From Heyndrickxia acidicola (lineage in GTDB: Bacteria; Bacillota; Bacilli; Bacillales; Bacillaceae_C), in assembly GCF_001636425.1 (NCBI RefSeq), contig NZ_KV440953.1, forward strand, positions 4,212,001 to 4,276,000: 64,000 nucleotides of DNA. Reading direction: 5' to 3'. The notes under the pieces were generated by a model. The model ran no database searches. It worked only from the letters and a program-made list of their open reading frames with translations, and had not been told where the DNA came from. The position numbers and the translations under genes were made by a program. Below, in pieces: positions 8,041 through 17,631 of the stretch (position 1 is its first letter; each line of letters opens with the position of its first letter).

Positions 8041-9780
8041 ATGAAATCAAAAAAAACAAAGCCTAAAAAGAAAACGAATACACGCAAAACAACCATAAAA
8101 TGGAAAATATTAAGGGGTTTTATTGCGGTGTTGGTCCTTCTGGTCTTGGTCGGAGGAAGCAGCATATTTAACCTTCTGCAAACGCAAAAGAGTTACCAAA
8201 GCCTGTTGGATCAGCAGGTGCAAAAGCTTCTATTGGTGAAGGATTTAAAGAGTGCCATGCAGGACCAGAATATTGATATGAGAGAATATTTGGTGACGGG
8301 AAATGTAGGGGTAAAGGACCGTTACTATGTTGATCAGAAGACATATCTATTGCTTTTAAACCAGCTGGAAAAGTCTCAAAACTCAGCCAGCAGTACAGCG
8401 CTTTTGCAGCAAATTGAAACACTTGATCAGAGCTTTATGGATGCTGCCAACCAGGAGTTTCAACTGAAGGAAGGAAGCAATAATCAACAACAAATTGCTG
8501 AAGTGATGGACACGACCTTGAAGCAGATCAGCAGCAATTTTAAAAATACCACCCAAAAGCTTGTCGATAATGAACAAAAAACGATGAATCAAGGCGTAAA
8601 GAATACACAGCAGGCTGTTAATATCAACATCCTTGTCATTGAAATTCTAAGTGTGGCCGCACTTGCCATTGGACTGACGGTCTCCATTATTATAGGGCGC
8701 ATGATTTCTACTCCAATTCAGAAAGTCACCGGCTTTATGGAAAAGGTCGCAAAAGGGAATTTAAATGTAGAGCCATTGCAAGTGAAAAGCAAGGATGAAA
8801 TTGGCCAATTGGCAGCTTCCTTCAACCAAATGGTAGAGGATCTTCGCGTGGTAGTCAGCCAGGTAATTGATTCGAGCATGCAGGTAGCCTCAAGCTCCGA
8901 ACAGCTTACGGCCAGTGCGCAGCAAAGTGCCAGCTCCTCAGAACAGGTGTCCCATATTGTTCTGGAGAGTGCACAGAGGACGGAGGACCAGCTTCAAACT
9001 TTTACGGCGATCTCAGCCTCAGTAAATGAAATGGCGACGAATACTTCCCGGATTGCCAGCTATTCCAAGGGCATGCTGGAGGATTCACAAAGTACTTCTG
9101 CTTTAACGCAAAAAGGGTCAGAGTCGGTCGCTCATGTTGTATCCCAGATGAATGAAATTCACCAGTCTGTTATCAGTGCCAGCGACAAAATTTATTCACT
9201 CGGCCAAAGATCGAATGAGATTCGAAATATGACAGCCTTGATAACCGGAATTGCAGAACAAACCAATTTGCTTGCCCTGAATGCAGCGATTGAAAGCGCA
9301 AGGGCAGGAGAGCACGGTAAAGGCTTTGCGGTTGTTGCCAATGAGGTTCGTAAGCTTGCAGAGGAATCACGTAATTCCGCTGACCAGATTAAGCAAATGG
9401 TGACCTTGATTCAGCAGGAAACCAACGAAACGGTTTCAGCCATGGAGCAGGGGAAAGAAAGAGTCGAACGCGGACTTTCTTATACAAACGACGTTAATCA
9501 CGCATTCAAGGAGATTTCCGTCTCCATTGACAATGTCACGAAGAAGGTCACAGATGTTTCTACAGCTGTGGAAAAAATGCAAACCACTACATCAACCATT
9601 GCAGCGGAAATGGAGCAGGCAAAGGGCATCTCCCAGGAATTAGCTTCAGGAAGCCACGAAAATGCCAGTGCTACGCAGGAGCAGCTTGCCTCTATGGAGG
9701 AAATTTCTGCTTCAGCCGAAGCCTTATCCAGCCTTGCAGAAAATCTGCAGAGTGCTGTGACGAAGTTCCATCTTTCTTAA
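8041..9780 (+). CDS. Methyl-accepting chemotaxis protein
   Basis: 579 residues with the standard order: basic N-terminus, transmembrane segment 1 (about 22-45), a four-helix-bundle extracellular sensor of about 140 residues, transmembrane segment 2 (about 192-217), HAMP (about 218-272) and a long coiled-coil signalling domain. The signalling tip is unmistakable ([20 protein letters not shown]). The hairpin end couples to CheW and CheA, and flanking Gln/Glu-rich heptads are the methylation helices. The ligand is unknown. It is monocistronic, with a terminator at 9859. The shadow frame antisense to its 5' end has no support. Confidence 0.95.
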   Translation: MKSKKTKPKKKTNTRKTTIKWKILRGFIAVLVLLVLVGGSSIFNLLQTQKSYQSLLDQQVQKLLLVKDLKSAMQDQNIDMREYLVTGNVGVKDRYYVDQKTYLLLLNQLEKSQNSASSTALLQQIETLDQSFMDAANQEFQLKEGSNNQQQIAEVMDTTLKQISSNFKNTTQKLVDNEQKTMNQGVKNTQQAVNINILVIEILSVAALAIGLTVSIIIGRMISTPIQKVTGFMEKVAKGNLNVEPLQVKSKDEIGQLAASFNQMVEDLRVVVSQVIDSSMQVASSSEQLTASAQQSASSSEQVSHIVLESAQRTEDQLQTFTAISASVNEMATNTSRIASYSKGMLEDSQSTSALTQKGSESVAHVVSQMNEIHQSVISASDKIYSLGQRSNEIRNMTALITGIAEQTNLLALNAAIESARAGEHGKGFAVVANEVRKLAEESRNSADQIKQMVTLIQQETNETVSAMEQGKERVERGLSYTNDVNHAFKEISVSIDNVTKKVTDVSTAVEKMQTTTSTIAAEMEQAKGISQELASGSHENASATQEQLASMEEISASAEALSSLAENLQSAVTKFHLS

Positions 9781-9858
9781 ATCTAGTAATGTTTTTATGA
9801 AAGATTTAGAGAAAAAAATTTCAGTTGTAGTACAATAGAGTCAGAATAACCATCATTA

Positions 9859-9891
9859 GAAGACCAATTCGCATACGGATTGGTCTTTCTC
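9859..9891 (+). terminator. Terminator after the chemoreceptor gene
   Basis: AAGACCAAT and ATTGGTCTT arms with a T-rich tail, 80 bases after the chemoreceptor stop codon. Confidence 0.75.
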
Positions 9892-9929
9892 TTTAAGGGA
9901 GAGATTTCTATAAAAACAGGATCCATTTT

Positions 9930-10175
9930 TTGATTATACCAGCCATTGTTCTTTGGATCATAGGAGGTCTTATTTATTTTCTATCCACCTGGTTTCTGGG
10001 GGTATACAACAATTATCGCGGTGTTGCATATATATTCCTTTTCATAGGCTTTATCTTGTATCTAAGTGAGCAATATTTATTGAATAAGATCTCAAGAAAG
10101 CGACTAATAGGATTTAGTGTAGCAGCTATTTTTTTAATCCTTCTAGAAATCTTTACATTGATATGGTTCAGATGA
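9930..10175 (+). CDS. Small hypothetical membrane protein, three transmembrane segments
   Basis: 81 residues, almost entirely hydrophobic, with segments at about 3-20, 30-45 and 58-78 and a short basic stretch (NKISRKR). The start is TTG at 9930 with a weak AGG about 10 bases upstream. First of three consecutive small membrane proteins on the same strand. No family was recognised. Confidence 0.55.
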   Translation: MIIPAIVLWIIGGLIYFLSTWFLGVYNNYRGVAYIFLFIGFILYLSEQYLLNKISRKRLIGFSVAAIFLILLEIFTLIWFR

Positions 10176-10271
10176 ATGGCTTCTATACTTTTTTTTAGTG
10201 GTTATGGTGCCATATTATTTGAGCTTTTGTTAACGATAATGGAAAATTTTTGATTGGGGAGAATATTGAAT

Positions 10272-10553
10272 TTGAACGTAATTAAATATTTTGTCTTTCA
10301 GCTTATCTTTTTTATGGCACTAATCCTAATAAGCTTTTATTCACACATTTATATAACAAATCGATTCAATTCCGCTGATATTAAAGGGATAATCATTGAA
10401 GCTCTATTGCTATTCTTAGTTTTTAGTCTTAATAGCAGGATGAAAGATCGTCTAAGCTCTATTCGTCTATTTTATAGGGTAATCCTTTCTTTATTGGCAA
10501 TTCTTATTGCCGTTATAGTCACAGGGGTTCTTACTGGAGAAATGAAGTTTTAA
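10272..10553 (+). CDS. Small hypothetical membrane protein
   Basis: 93 residues from TTG 10272, about 9 bases after GGGGAGAA; TTG 10266 and TTG 10254 are in frame but worse placed. Three hydrophobic segments (about 5-27, 36-56 and 70-88). It follows the previous small membrane gene and precedes another, a run that could be one transcript. No known domain. Confidence 0.55.
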   Translation: MNVIKYFVFQLIFFMALILISFYSHIYITNRFNSADIKGIIIEALLLFLVFSLNSRMKDRLSSIRLFYRVILSLLAILIAVIVTGVLTGEMKF

Positions 10554-10585
10554 TCTTTTACAACTATGGAATAGGAGTATTAAAA

Positions 10586-10792
10586 ATGAAGGAATGGATA
10601 AAGAATAGTAAACTTAAGAGAATTAAATGGTATGAATATCTCTTAATCGCTAATATTGTTTTATTTGATATTCCGTATACTATTTATTACTCCATAAATG
10701 GGAATCAAGTGGATAAATACGGCGGATATTTAATTCAACTGGTTATTTTTTTATTTCTTCTTTGGTTAAGTCTTAGGTCGAAAAAGTCATAG
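10586..10792 (+). CDS. Small hypothetical membrane protein
   Basis: 68 residues with a basic N-terminus (KEWIKNSKLKRIKW) and two hydrophobic segments (about 18-36 and 47-63). ATG 10586 has TAGGAG about 9 bases upstream. It ends the cluster of three small membrane genes 33 bases after the preceding one. No family was recognised. Confidence 0.6.
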   Translation: MKEWIKNSKLKRIKWYEYLLIANIVLFDIPYTIYYSINGNQVDKYGGYLIQLVIFLFLLWLSLRSKKS

Positions 10793-10953
10793 AATTATAT
10801 TCCCGAAATAGCTAGGCGATCATGCAAAACTAGAACTGCTGACAGCTGCTTTTTTTTGTATATAAATAAGGAATAGGTGATAGAGCTAGGGATCCGATAC
10901 GGCAACGAGGCATAAGGAATTGTTATATTGCCATGTAAAGAAAGGAATTTAGA

Positions 10954-11640
10954 ATGCTAAATAGTAATGATTATTTAAGTGAATGTTTTCCTGGTGTTAT
11001 TTTAGGTCCGAGTCTTATTAACCAATGGAAAATTCACTTGCACTTTGAGTTTGCAAAAGGACTTTCTGTTCATATGGATGGATCAGATGATTTGAATCCA
11101 CGATACTTTGAAAAAGTGTTTTCTCAGGCTTTGTCAATCTTTAACAGCATTTTTTCAGATGATGACCAAGTCTTTCTCATCGTAAATCTTTACAAGGAAA
11201 ATGATTTTAATTATAAATCGAAATTAGGATTATATCTTAAATATATCTCCAATAAGAATGTCAGGTTTCGTTTACAGCAAAGTACCCTGCCCTATCCGTT
11301 TCCTCCAGAGGATGAGGAAGAACCATTTAACTGCCATACCATTCAGTATTCTTTAAAATGCTTAAAACGTGACATTCAAACCCCTTTTATATTAAAAACG
11401 TTAACTAATAGAGATTTTCCTTCTTTAAAGCCAAGATTGTCAAACGAAGTTGGGATGCAATACCCTGATGTTTTTTTCGTTAATGTCTCTAAAAATATAA
11501 TCTTCTTTATGCACGATGATTATGGCTGTGAGATTATATCAAAGTCTTTAGAGGCCCTGCGCCCCTTATATGATAAATATAGGGATTTGATTTGTAGCTA
11601 CTGTAAGGATAGTATTGATGAACTTCTTAGTGATGCTTAA
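10954..11640 (+). CDS. DUF3885 domain protein
   Basis: 228 residues spanning a DUF3885-type domain as remembered: N-terminal DYLSECFPG and a WKIHLHFEF strand, a central FSDDDQVFLIVNLY, the PYPFPPEDEEE acidic patch, and C-terminal VFFVNVSKNIIFFMHDDYGCEII. AAAGGAATTTAGA precedes ATG 10954. The function of the family is not established. Its members often occur in variable regions, and an immunity role has been suspected for similar proteins, but nothing here shows a toxin partner. Confidence 0.7.
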   Translation: MLNSNDYLSECFPGVILGPSLINQWKIHLHFEFAKGLSVHMDGSDDLNPRYFEKVFSQALSIFNSIFSDDDQVFLIVNLYKENDFNYKSKLGLYLKYISNKNVRFRLQQSTLPYPFPPEDEEEPFNCHTIQYSLKCLKRDIQTPFILKTLTNRDFPSLKPRLSNEVGMQYPDVFFVNVSKNIIFFMHDDYGCEIISKSLEALRPLYDKYRDLICSYCKDSIDELLSDA

Positions 11641-11776
11641 TATGTTTGGCTATGTAACTGCACGTGAAAGAGGTTTCCCTCCTTTATTTTTATTTAGGAA
11701 TAGGTTAGCTTAAGAGGAAGTTCATTCGGTACTATAGAAAATGACTAAGTAAAAATAGACCATAAAGGCGGGAACC

Positions 11777-12295
11777 ATGACAAAACCAATCGTTGTGATA
11801 AGTGAGTATAATCCTGATTGGGAATGCCAATTCCAATACGAGAAAAAGAGAATACATGGTGTTTTGGGTGATAGAATCATTCAAATCGAACATATCGGGA
11901 GCACGTCTATTAAAGGACTGTCAGCTAAACCCATTATCGACATGATGGCAGGTGTACCGGACTTAGAAGCAGTACCTGATTTAATTTCCTCCTTAAATGA
12001 AATTGGATATGAATATGTTCCAAAGCCTGAGATTGTGGATAGAAGATTTTTTAGAAAAGGGCTTTGGGGACAAGGGACCTGCCATTTGCATATTTGTGAA
12101 TATGGCGGCAGTGAATGGTTTGAAAAATTGTTGTTTCGTGATTATCTTAGGCTGAACCCTTTATTGGCTAAAGAATACGAGCTGTTAAAGCAAGAGCTGG
12201 CTGTTACCTATAAATTTGATAGACCCGCATATACAAAAAATAAAGAGCCATTCATTAGAAGGGTTGTAGCATTAGCAAGAGAGGAATTAGGTTAA
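11777..12295 (+). CDS. GrpB/UPF0157 family nucleotidyltransferase-like protein
   Basis: 172 residues, the full length of the family. The polymerase-beta-like nucleotidyltransferase core shows IEHIGSTSIKGLSAKPIID (residues about 38-56), where GS and the following Asp fit the active site, then HLHICEYGG and the RDYLRLNPLLAKEYELLK helix. The substrate is unknown for the whole family. It is a single gene with GGCGGGAAC before ATG 11777. GrpB genes are common in mobile or variable Bacillus regions. Confidence 0.85.
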   Translation: MTKPIVVISEYNPDWECQFQYEKKRIHGVLGDRIIQIEHIGSTSIKGLSAKPIIDMMAGVPDLEAVPDLISSLNEIGYEYVPKPEIVDRRFFRKGLWGQGTCHLHICEYGGSEWFEKLLFRDYLRLNPLLAKEYELLKQELAVTYKFDRPAYTKNKEPFIRRVVALAREELG

Positions 12296-12316
12296 TCATT
12301 CAAAGAGGAGCTAGTG

Positions 12317-12367
12317 ATGGATACAACATTTAGGGGCAGAATGGAGGAATTGATTGGGGAAAATTAA
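12317..12367 (+). pseudogene. Short gene start, probably a truncated remnant
   Basis: A 16-codon frame (MDTTFRGRMEELIGEN) begins 7 bases after an excellent AGAGGAG site and then stops. A gene start with good signals but almost no body suggests a gene truncated soon after its start. A genuine micropeptide cannot be excluded. Confidence 0.3.
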
Positions 12368-12470
12368 ACAACCTCTTTGCAAATGGTGGAAACATCTCTC
12401 TGTACGCCCACTAATTAAATAACTAATTCGTACCTTTATGTTATTACAATATAATATAGAGGTGACTTCC

Positions 12471-13298
12471 ATGTTTGTTAGTCCGATGCTTTTGGAAAGG
12501 GGAGCTGAACCCTTTGATTCAGAGGACTATATCACTGAATTGAAGCTAGATGGTATTCGTCTGCTGCTCTCTAAATTTGATAATAAGGTACGTTTATATA
12601 CGCGCCATAATAATGAGGTCACATCCCTGTTTCCTGAGATTTATAAGGATCTCGAAATCCCGGATGGAACCATTCTAGATGGAGAGTTAATTGTTCCAGG
12701 TCCAAACGGAGGGCCTGATTTTGAAGCAGTGATGGAGCGGTTTAAATCTGCAAGATCCACACATTTTCTTCAATTCTGCGTGTTTGATATTATCTATTAT
12801 AAAGGTGAAAAAGTGGCTAATTGGCCTCTTATTCAGCGTAAAGAACTGCTTTCAAAGCTTAACTTCCAAACCGAACATGTTGTTTTAGTTCAATGGGTTG
12901 AGGGCAATGCCATAGCATACTTCAATGCTGTTAAGGAGAACTCACTTGAGGGTATTGTTCAAAAGCGAAAAGACTCCCGTTATGAGATTGATAAACGTTC
13001 TGATAAGTGGATAAAGGTCATTAATTATCATTACCTTGATGTATATATTACTGGCATACTGAAAAGGGATAATTCTTATCTGCTGGCTTTAGATGAGCAT
13101 GATCCTGCTATTGGCGTTATGGAGTCTTTACCAGTCACTGAAAGCAAGAAAATCTATGATGCACTTCAAGAAAATATTTTTGAAGAAAATGATAGAGTTA
13201 TTCGTTTTAAAAAAGGATTTCCATGTAATATTAAGTTTCGTAACTGGACATCCAATGGCAAACTGAGAGTTCCTTCATTTCATAAATGGCACACATAA
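12471..13298 (+). CDS. ATP-dependent DNA ligase (stand-alone, YoqV/LigD-ligase-like)
   Basis: 275 residues. The adenylation domain carries the lysine motif ELKLDGIRLL, where Lys receives AMP, then DGELIVPG (motif III) and EGIVQKRKDSRYEI (motif IV), with KWIKVINYHYLDV as motif V. A short OB-fold-like C-terminus follows, ending in the GKLRVPSFHKW-type tail. The chosen ATG at 12471 has AGAGGTGA upstream; the longer frame from 12438 is unsupported. No Ku gene or primase/nuclease domain adjoins it, so it is not a complete NHEJ LigD. Phage ligases such as B. subtilis YoqV have this size. Confidence 0.85.
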   Translation: MFVSPMLLERGAEPFDSEDYITELKLDGIRLLLSKFDNKVRLYTRHNNEVTSLFPEIYKDLEIPDGTILDGELIVPGPNGGPDFEAVMERFKSARSTHFLQFCVFDIIYYKGEKVANWPLIQRKELLSKLNFQTEHVVLVQWVEGNAIAYFNAVKENSLEGIVQKRKDSRYEIDKRSDKWIKVINYHYLDVYITGILKRDNSYLLALDEHDPAIGVMESLPVTESKKIYDALQENIFEENDRVIRFKKGFPCNIKFRNWTSNGKLRVPSFHKWHT

Positions 13299-13337
13299 AA
13301 GAAAAAAGTTAAAAATGCTGAGTCACAGAATAAATAA

Positions 13338-13370
13338 AAAGAGCGGCCGCCTCAAAGGTGTCCGCTCTTT
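13338..13370 (+). terminator. Terminator after the DNA ligase gene
   Basis: AAAGAGCGG and CCGCTCTTT arms with a short loop and following pyrimidine run. Confidence 0.8.
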
Positions 13371-13555
13371 CCTCTTCTTAGTAAAAGTTACTTTCCTGTA
13401 CTTCATCGATTGGTAATAAGTGCTTAATCTATTTTTCTTTGATAGTAGTGACATGCGTAAGTCGCAAGAGACTAAATAGTCACTATATGAGAGAGTTGAA
13501 ATAGGGATAAATACCTATATTTTGCGTGATTTAAAAAATTTCTTCGAATTACAAT

Positions 13556-13584
13556 TCAAATTTTCGCGTTCCCCGTCCGATAAA
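13556..13584 (+). promoter_or_regulatory. Candidate SigD promoter of the second chemoreceptor
   Basis: TCAAA at 13556-13560 and CCGATAAA at 13577-13584 are separated by 16 bases, resembling the SigD pattern TAAA-N15-GCCGATAT. It lies about 40 bases before the start of a chemoreceptor gene, a class usually in the SigD regulon. Confidence 0.5.
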
Positions 13585-13626
13585 AAGAAAGGAAGAAATA
13601 TCTTTAAGTGAATTGGGGAAATGGAA

Positions 13627-15363
13627 ATGGCAAAGAAGAAAAAGAAATCGAGATCTTTATCAACAAAAGTAGTGAGAATTATTATGCTTTTGTTGATCCT
13701 CATTTTAGCAAACGTGGGCACATCGATGTTTATGTCGTATAAAATGAATCAAAATGTAAACACCATTAAAAATCAAGATCTTACCTACACACAGATGGCC
13801 CAAAAGGCAAATCTGGGCTTTTTATCAAATGTTGATAACACATTGTTTATAGCAGGAACACCCAAAACGACAGATCCTACGATTATAAAAGCAGCTGCAG
13901 GAGTGATCACTTCCAGCGGCCAAGACTTACTGAATGCCTTGAAAACAATCCAAACGGGACATCTGGGGCTGAATGCGGCTGCAAAGGCACATGTCGAAAA
14001 GGCTATAACGGATGCGCAAAGTTTCACTAATTTTACCAATAATGTTGGTAGTATGGCGCAAACCAACCGTGACGCTGCAAAGCATACCGTGTTTGAAACC
14101 TCGCAGGAGACGGATTTGTATATTCCGCTTAATGCATCGCTTACTTTAATTAAAAATGATTCAGAGAAGCAGCTTAGGCTTCACGCGGATCAAACAGGAC
14201 AGTTTGGTATACAAGGGACTTCAGTAATAATGATAATTGGTCTTATTTCTCTCGTTATAGCCGTTGCAGGAGCCATTGCCATCAGTTTCTCAATCCGTCC
14301 GCTTCGATTTGTAGTGGATAAATTAAAAGAAGTGGCAAAAGGCGATTTTACAGGTGAAGACATCCAGGTGAAATCAAATGATGAAATCGGAGAAATTGCT
14401 TCTGTATCTAATCAATTGAAGAACCATTTACGAGAAGTTATTCAGCAGGTCAGCCTCCATTCCGAACAGGTGGCAGCTTCTTCTGAACAGTTAACAGCAA
14501 GTGCAGAACAAACCAGCCTTGCGACACAGCATATTGCTGAAACCATTCAAGAGCTGGCTGCCGGTACGGAGCAGCAGGCACAGAATACCCAGGAAAGCTT
14601 TGAATTTATTCAAACCATTTCAGGGCAAATGAAGGATATTGCAGAAAACGCCAATCAATCAACGGAGGCAACTGTAACAGCTACGGAAATTGCGCAAGAA
14701 GGAAGGGCTTCTGTAGAGGAAGCGGTCAGCCAGATGAAATCCATTGATACAACCGCAAAATCCCTAACTGGCATAGTCACAGAGCTTGGCAATCACTCTT
14801 CTGAAATTGGGCAAATTGTGACGGTTATCCAGTCCATTGCAGAGCAGACGAATCTTTTAGCGTTAAATGCAGCGATTGAAGCAGCAAGAGCAGGTGAGCA
14901 CGGCAGAGGATTTGCAGTTGTGGCTGAGGAAGTGCGCAAACTGGCTGAGCAATCCAGCTCTTCTACTAAACAGGTGCTGGAGCTAATTACCTCTATTCAG
15001 CAAAAAACACAGGATGCTGTAAAAGCAGCCCAAGAAACGAACAGTGAGCTGGCAGCAGGCTTGAAATCTGTCAATCTGGCAGGCCGCGCTTTCGGGGATA
15101 TCCACGGCTCTGTAGCTGCAGTGTCTGAGCGTATTGAAAAAGTAAGCAGCTCAATAAAAGAAATTGAAACAAAAACGGACCAAGTGGTTACGTCCATTAA
15201 GACCATTTCGGAAATCTCCGCTTCCGCTTCAGATGGCACTCAAAACATTTCTGCCTCTACGGAAGAACAGCTTGCGACCATGATCGAAATAGCAGAATCT
15301 TCTTCTTCCTTGTCCAAGCTGTCAGAGGAGCTGCTCGAATCGGTTTCTGTTTTTAATGTATAA
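13627..15363 (+). CDS. Methyl-accepting chemotaxis protein
   Basis: 578 residues from ATG 13627, which has GGGGAA 6 bases upstream; ATG 13621 is too close to it. Basic N-terminus, transmembrane segment 1 (about 16-36), a sensor of about 155 residues rich in Ala, Asn and Thr, transmembrane segment 2 (about 195-218), HAMP (about 219-272) and the cytoplasmic coiled coil with the tip [20 protein letters not shown]. It differs from the receptor at 8041 in the sensor region, so it probably detects another ligand. No che genes are near; both receptors must work with a pathway coded elsewhere. Confidence 0.95.
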   Translation: MAKKKKKSRSLSTKVVRIIMLLLILILANVGTSMFMSYKMNQNVNTIKNQDLTYTQMAQKANLGFLSNVDNTLFIAGTPKTTDPTIIKAAAGVITSSGQDLLNALKTIQTGHLGLNAAAKAHVEKAITDAQSFTNFTNNVGSMAQTNRDAAKHTVFETSQETDLYIPLNASLTLIKNDSEKQLRLHADQTGQFGIQGTSVIMIIGLISLVIAVAGAIAISFSIRPLRFVVDKLKEVAKGDFTGEDIQVKSNDEIGEIASVSNQLKNHLREVIQQVSLHSEQVAASSEQLTASAEQTSLATQHIAETIQELAAGTEQQAQNTQESFEFIQTISGQMKDIAENANQSTEATVTATEIAQEGRASVEEAVSQMKSIDTTAKSLTGIVTELGNHSSEIGQIVTVIQSIAEQTNLLALNAAIEAARAGEHGRGFAVVAEEVRKLAEQSSSSTKQVLELITSIQQKTQDAVKAAQETNSELAAGLKSVNLAGRAFGDIHGSVAAVSERIEKVSSSIKEIETKTDQVVTSIKTISEISASASDGTQNISASTEEQLATMIEIAESSSSLSKLSEELLESVSVFNV

Positions 15364-15442
15364 GGCAGCTCAGAAACAGGGAAAGAGACAAAAAAGTCTA
15401 ATTCTGTCAGTTTTGAGGTAGAAAACATCAAATAACAAACTA

Positions 15443-15485
15443 AAAGGGATACTCATTCTTATATGAAATGGTATCCCTTATTTTT
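15443..15485 (+). terminator. Terminator after the second chemoreceptor
   Basis: AAGGGATAC and GTATCCCTT arms followed by ATTTTT on the plus strand. Confidence 0.75.
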
Positions 15486-15508
15486 GGTAATTAAACAACG
15501 ATTTAGTT

Positions 15509-15599
15509 ATTCTAACACTTTAGATTACACACTCATTCGCATATCGATTCACATATAGACTGCCGACTGGCAGACACCTCGGGATCGATATGTTAGAAT
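15509..15599. repeat. Interrupted long inverted repeat in a gene-free stretch
   Basis: ATTCTAACA (15509-15517) pairs with TGTTAGAAT (15591-15599), and CATATCGAT (15540-15548) pairs with ATCGATATG (15584-15592). A small inner hairpin, CTGCC-GACT-GGCAG, lies near 15560-15573. The rest of 15486-15819 shows no gene. Confidence 0.5.
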
Positions 15600-15819
15600 G
15601 TATCGGGAATTTTTAGCAGAAACGGTTAGAAATACACCAACAACAGTCGGACATTTTAATCAGTAGTGTAATATTCAACTAAACCAGCTAATAGGAGCCA
15701 ACATTTTTTGAAACATCTACTGATTGCCCATTTCACTTCTGAAATTGATTAAGAGGTCTCCTTAGAACGAAAGTTTTTAAATTTTTCACCAATAGCCCTT
15801 GTCAATCCAGCAGTAAATG

Positions 15820-16101
15820 TTAAAACTCTCCTTCCACAGGAGTAAATGAAATGTGTAATCTGTTTTCCACTGCACGAAGCCTCTGATTCACTCGTTGTAA
15901 TTGGCGATGAAGTTGTTCAATTTCTCTTTCTTGAATATTGTTTTGCCTTTCAAGCAGATTGACTCTGCGTTCAAGTTGCTGCCATTGTGGCAGTTGAAGT
16001 AATTGTGATAATTGCCTGTTAGGGTCATATTGTTCCTGCTGTATAAATGGATAGTACTCGAACTGAGTTTGGGGAAATTGATAAGCGCCATACAGATACA
16101 T
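15820..16101 (-). CDS. Small coiled-coil protein, Gln/Tyr-rich N-terminus
   Basis: 93 residues. The first 30 are rich in Tyr, Phe and Gln (YLYGAYQFPQTQFEYY); residues about 38-85 form a clear heptad coiled coil (LERRVNLLERQNN and EIEQLHRQLQRVNQRL). AAAGGAAAG about 8 bases before ATG 16101 supports the start. The make-up recalls small spore-coat or spore-associated proteins of Bacilli, but no specific family was recognised. Confidence 0.65.
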   Translation of the reverse strand: MYLYGAYQFPQTQFEYYPFIQQEQYDPNRQLSQLLQLPQWQQLERRVNLLERQNNIQEREIEQLHRQLQRVNQRLRAVENRLHISFTPVEGEF

Positions 16102-16283
16102 TTGGACATCTTTCCTTTTGTCTAATTACCTATAAATTATGTAGGCACTTATAGCTTGAAACGGCGAATACCCATAGATTTCCTTTCAAAAAAATAAATA
16201 AATATTTTCAATCCTTCTATCCATTCTTTTTAGTAAAACATAGGCTATACTATCTAATTTTTATTTGCAGGGAGAGTACACAA

Positions 16284-16739
16284 TTGCAAACTAATGAAAA
16301 AATAACAGTAAGTATACCAGTCCCATCGCAGTGGGGAATCCATGCTACAATTTCAGGCAGACCGTTCATTTCGGGTACCTTTATCATTAACTCTATTACT
16401 GATAATAAGGTTAGTGGTACGATAAATTTTCGCGGAATTCCTATTCCGATTAACGGAGATTGGGATGAAACCAGTAAACAAATACATTTTGATTCACCTT
16501 ATGCAGCATTTATTGGTCTTTTAACTGTGTTTGATGATGCCTCAATTTCAATTCGGCATTTGGTTTTTAGAGGGCTTTTGAGGATGAATCCCCATTCTTT
16601 ACATGCTGGTGAGTCTGGAAGTTGGATAGCTACAACCCAGACAAACCTTACAGGGCCTCCCATTAAAAGCGATTTACTCCCACCTGTTGGAGTTTTTTTA
16701 ACATCTAATTTTCTACATGGCAACGGTTCTAGATTTTAG
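16284..16739 (+). CDS. Hypothetical protein, predicted beta-rich
   Basis: 151 residues with alternating beta-type stretches (TISGRPFISGTFIINSI, KVSGTINFRGIPIPING) and no signal peptide or membrane segment. TTG 16284 is preceded by GCAGGGAGAG. It looks like a single antiparallel beta domain, but no family was recognised. It overlaps the minus frame at 16713-16910 tail to tail by 27 bases. Confidence 0.55.
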   Translation: MQTNEKITVSIPVPSQWGIHATISGRPFISGTFIINSITDNKVSGTINFRGIPIPINGDWDETSKQIHFDSPYAAFIGLLTVFDDASISIRHLVFRGLLRMNPHSLHAGESGSWIATTQTNLTGPPIKSDLLPPVGVFLTSNFLHGNGSRF

Positions 16740-16910
16740 GGGGAAATTGGGGCAGTGAGAAATGAAAAATGCCTTTTTTTCCATGACCTTAGATAGGTGG
16801 GATAATTTTGATTTTAATCTTGTACTAATCTCCCCTTCAGCATCGAAATGAAACGGAATATCTAACTCTTGCACCTGGATATTACCATCATCCTTCAATA
16901 TAAAGCGCAT
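16713..16910 (-). CDS. Small hypothetical protein or gene fragment
   Basis: 65 residues. The first 40 (RFILKDDGNIQVQELDIPFH, then FDAEGEISTRLKSKL) have normal protein composition, whereas the tail is less natural and overlaps the convergent gene. There is no good ribosome binding site before ATG 16910. It could be a 5' remnant of a longer gene. Confidence 0.3.
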   Translation of the reverse strand: MRFILKDDGNIQVQELDIPFHFDAEGEISTRLKSKLSHLSKVMEKKAFFISHCPNFPLKSRTVAM

Positions 16911-17631
16911 CTAAGAAAACCATTTAACTTTTTACTGAAGCATCAGTTTAGCTGCCTATTTATTTGTTTTTCCGGGATTTAGAAATTAAGCTACTAATTT
17001 TTCCTACTCCAAATCCAAAGATCACAATGATGATAAGGAGTAAGTATTGCTTATTTTTCCTTGAAGAAAACTAAACTCGTTTGTAAACCAACCGGCAGAA
17101 CGGACGGTGCAAAACCCTGTCCTATTTTAATCCTAATCCAGAACTGAACCCAAAGTTGATTGAAGCGGAAGGCACGAGACTCCTGCGGGATCAGCGTATT
17201 TGGGGAGACCCCGCAGGAGCCTGCGACGAGGAGGCTCCCCAATCGCTCCGCGGAAAGCGAGAGCCTATAAGCGTAAATCAACCGGCAGGAAGACCAGGTC
17301 TCTGCTAAGGTATAAGATAATAGCAATCCCTTCTGTCGATAAATTTTGCAGAAATGCTTGAAAGAAACAAAATCGGGGTAATAGCAAATTAGCAAGCGCT
17401 ATTAAGAGAAAGACAGCCTTTCCGTTGCACTGACTAGGTATTTTTTCGCAAAGTTTTCCGAAAAATGAACAAATTATGTCAAATTGAGCTGTAACTCTGT
17501 ATAATATTGATTTAATAGAAAGTAAGCCAGCTAGTTAGCAAGACTCCAAATCAATGAGAATCACCGTTGATTTGGAAGAAAGTAATCACTACATAAAAGA
17601 AGTAGATGTGCATCATGTGAGGGGGAAGTTT
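16911..17631. other. Intergenic stretch with a dispersed repeat and a membrane-peptide remnant
   Basis: On the minus strand at about 16970-17065 one frame encodes a hydrophobic segment (LLLIIIVIFGFGVGKISSL) followed by a basic tail and stop, but without a usable start codon, so it is probably a remnant. The GC-rich repeat at 17155-17290 occupies the middle. The last 250 bases should carry the promoter of the permease gene. Confidence 0.45.
17155..17290 (+). repeat. GC-rich dispersed repeat, copy 1
   Basis: About 135 bases running from GTTGATTGAAGCGGAAGGCA through CGAGACTCCTGCGGGATCAG to a CGTAAATCAACCGGCAGG end. The outer ends GTTGATT and AATCAAC are complementary, and inner parts (CTCCTGCGGG / CCCCGCAGGAG; GGCACGAG / complementary parts) can form a long branched hairpin. 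Further copies lie at 35109, 56167 and, inverted and tandem, at 58686-59540. Confidence 0.85.

Noticed and set aside
12300-12470. Ku gene or other NHEJ partner beside the DNA ligase
   Set aside because: Only a 16-codon remnant precedes it, and a terminator then a chemoreceptor follow.
17051-17395. Minus-strand 114-residue frame
   Set aside because: It runs through the dispersed repeat at 17155-17290 and has no ribosome binding site.
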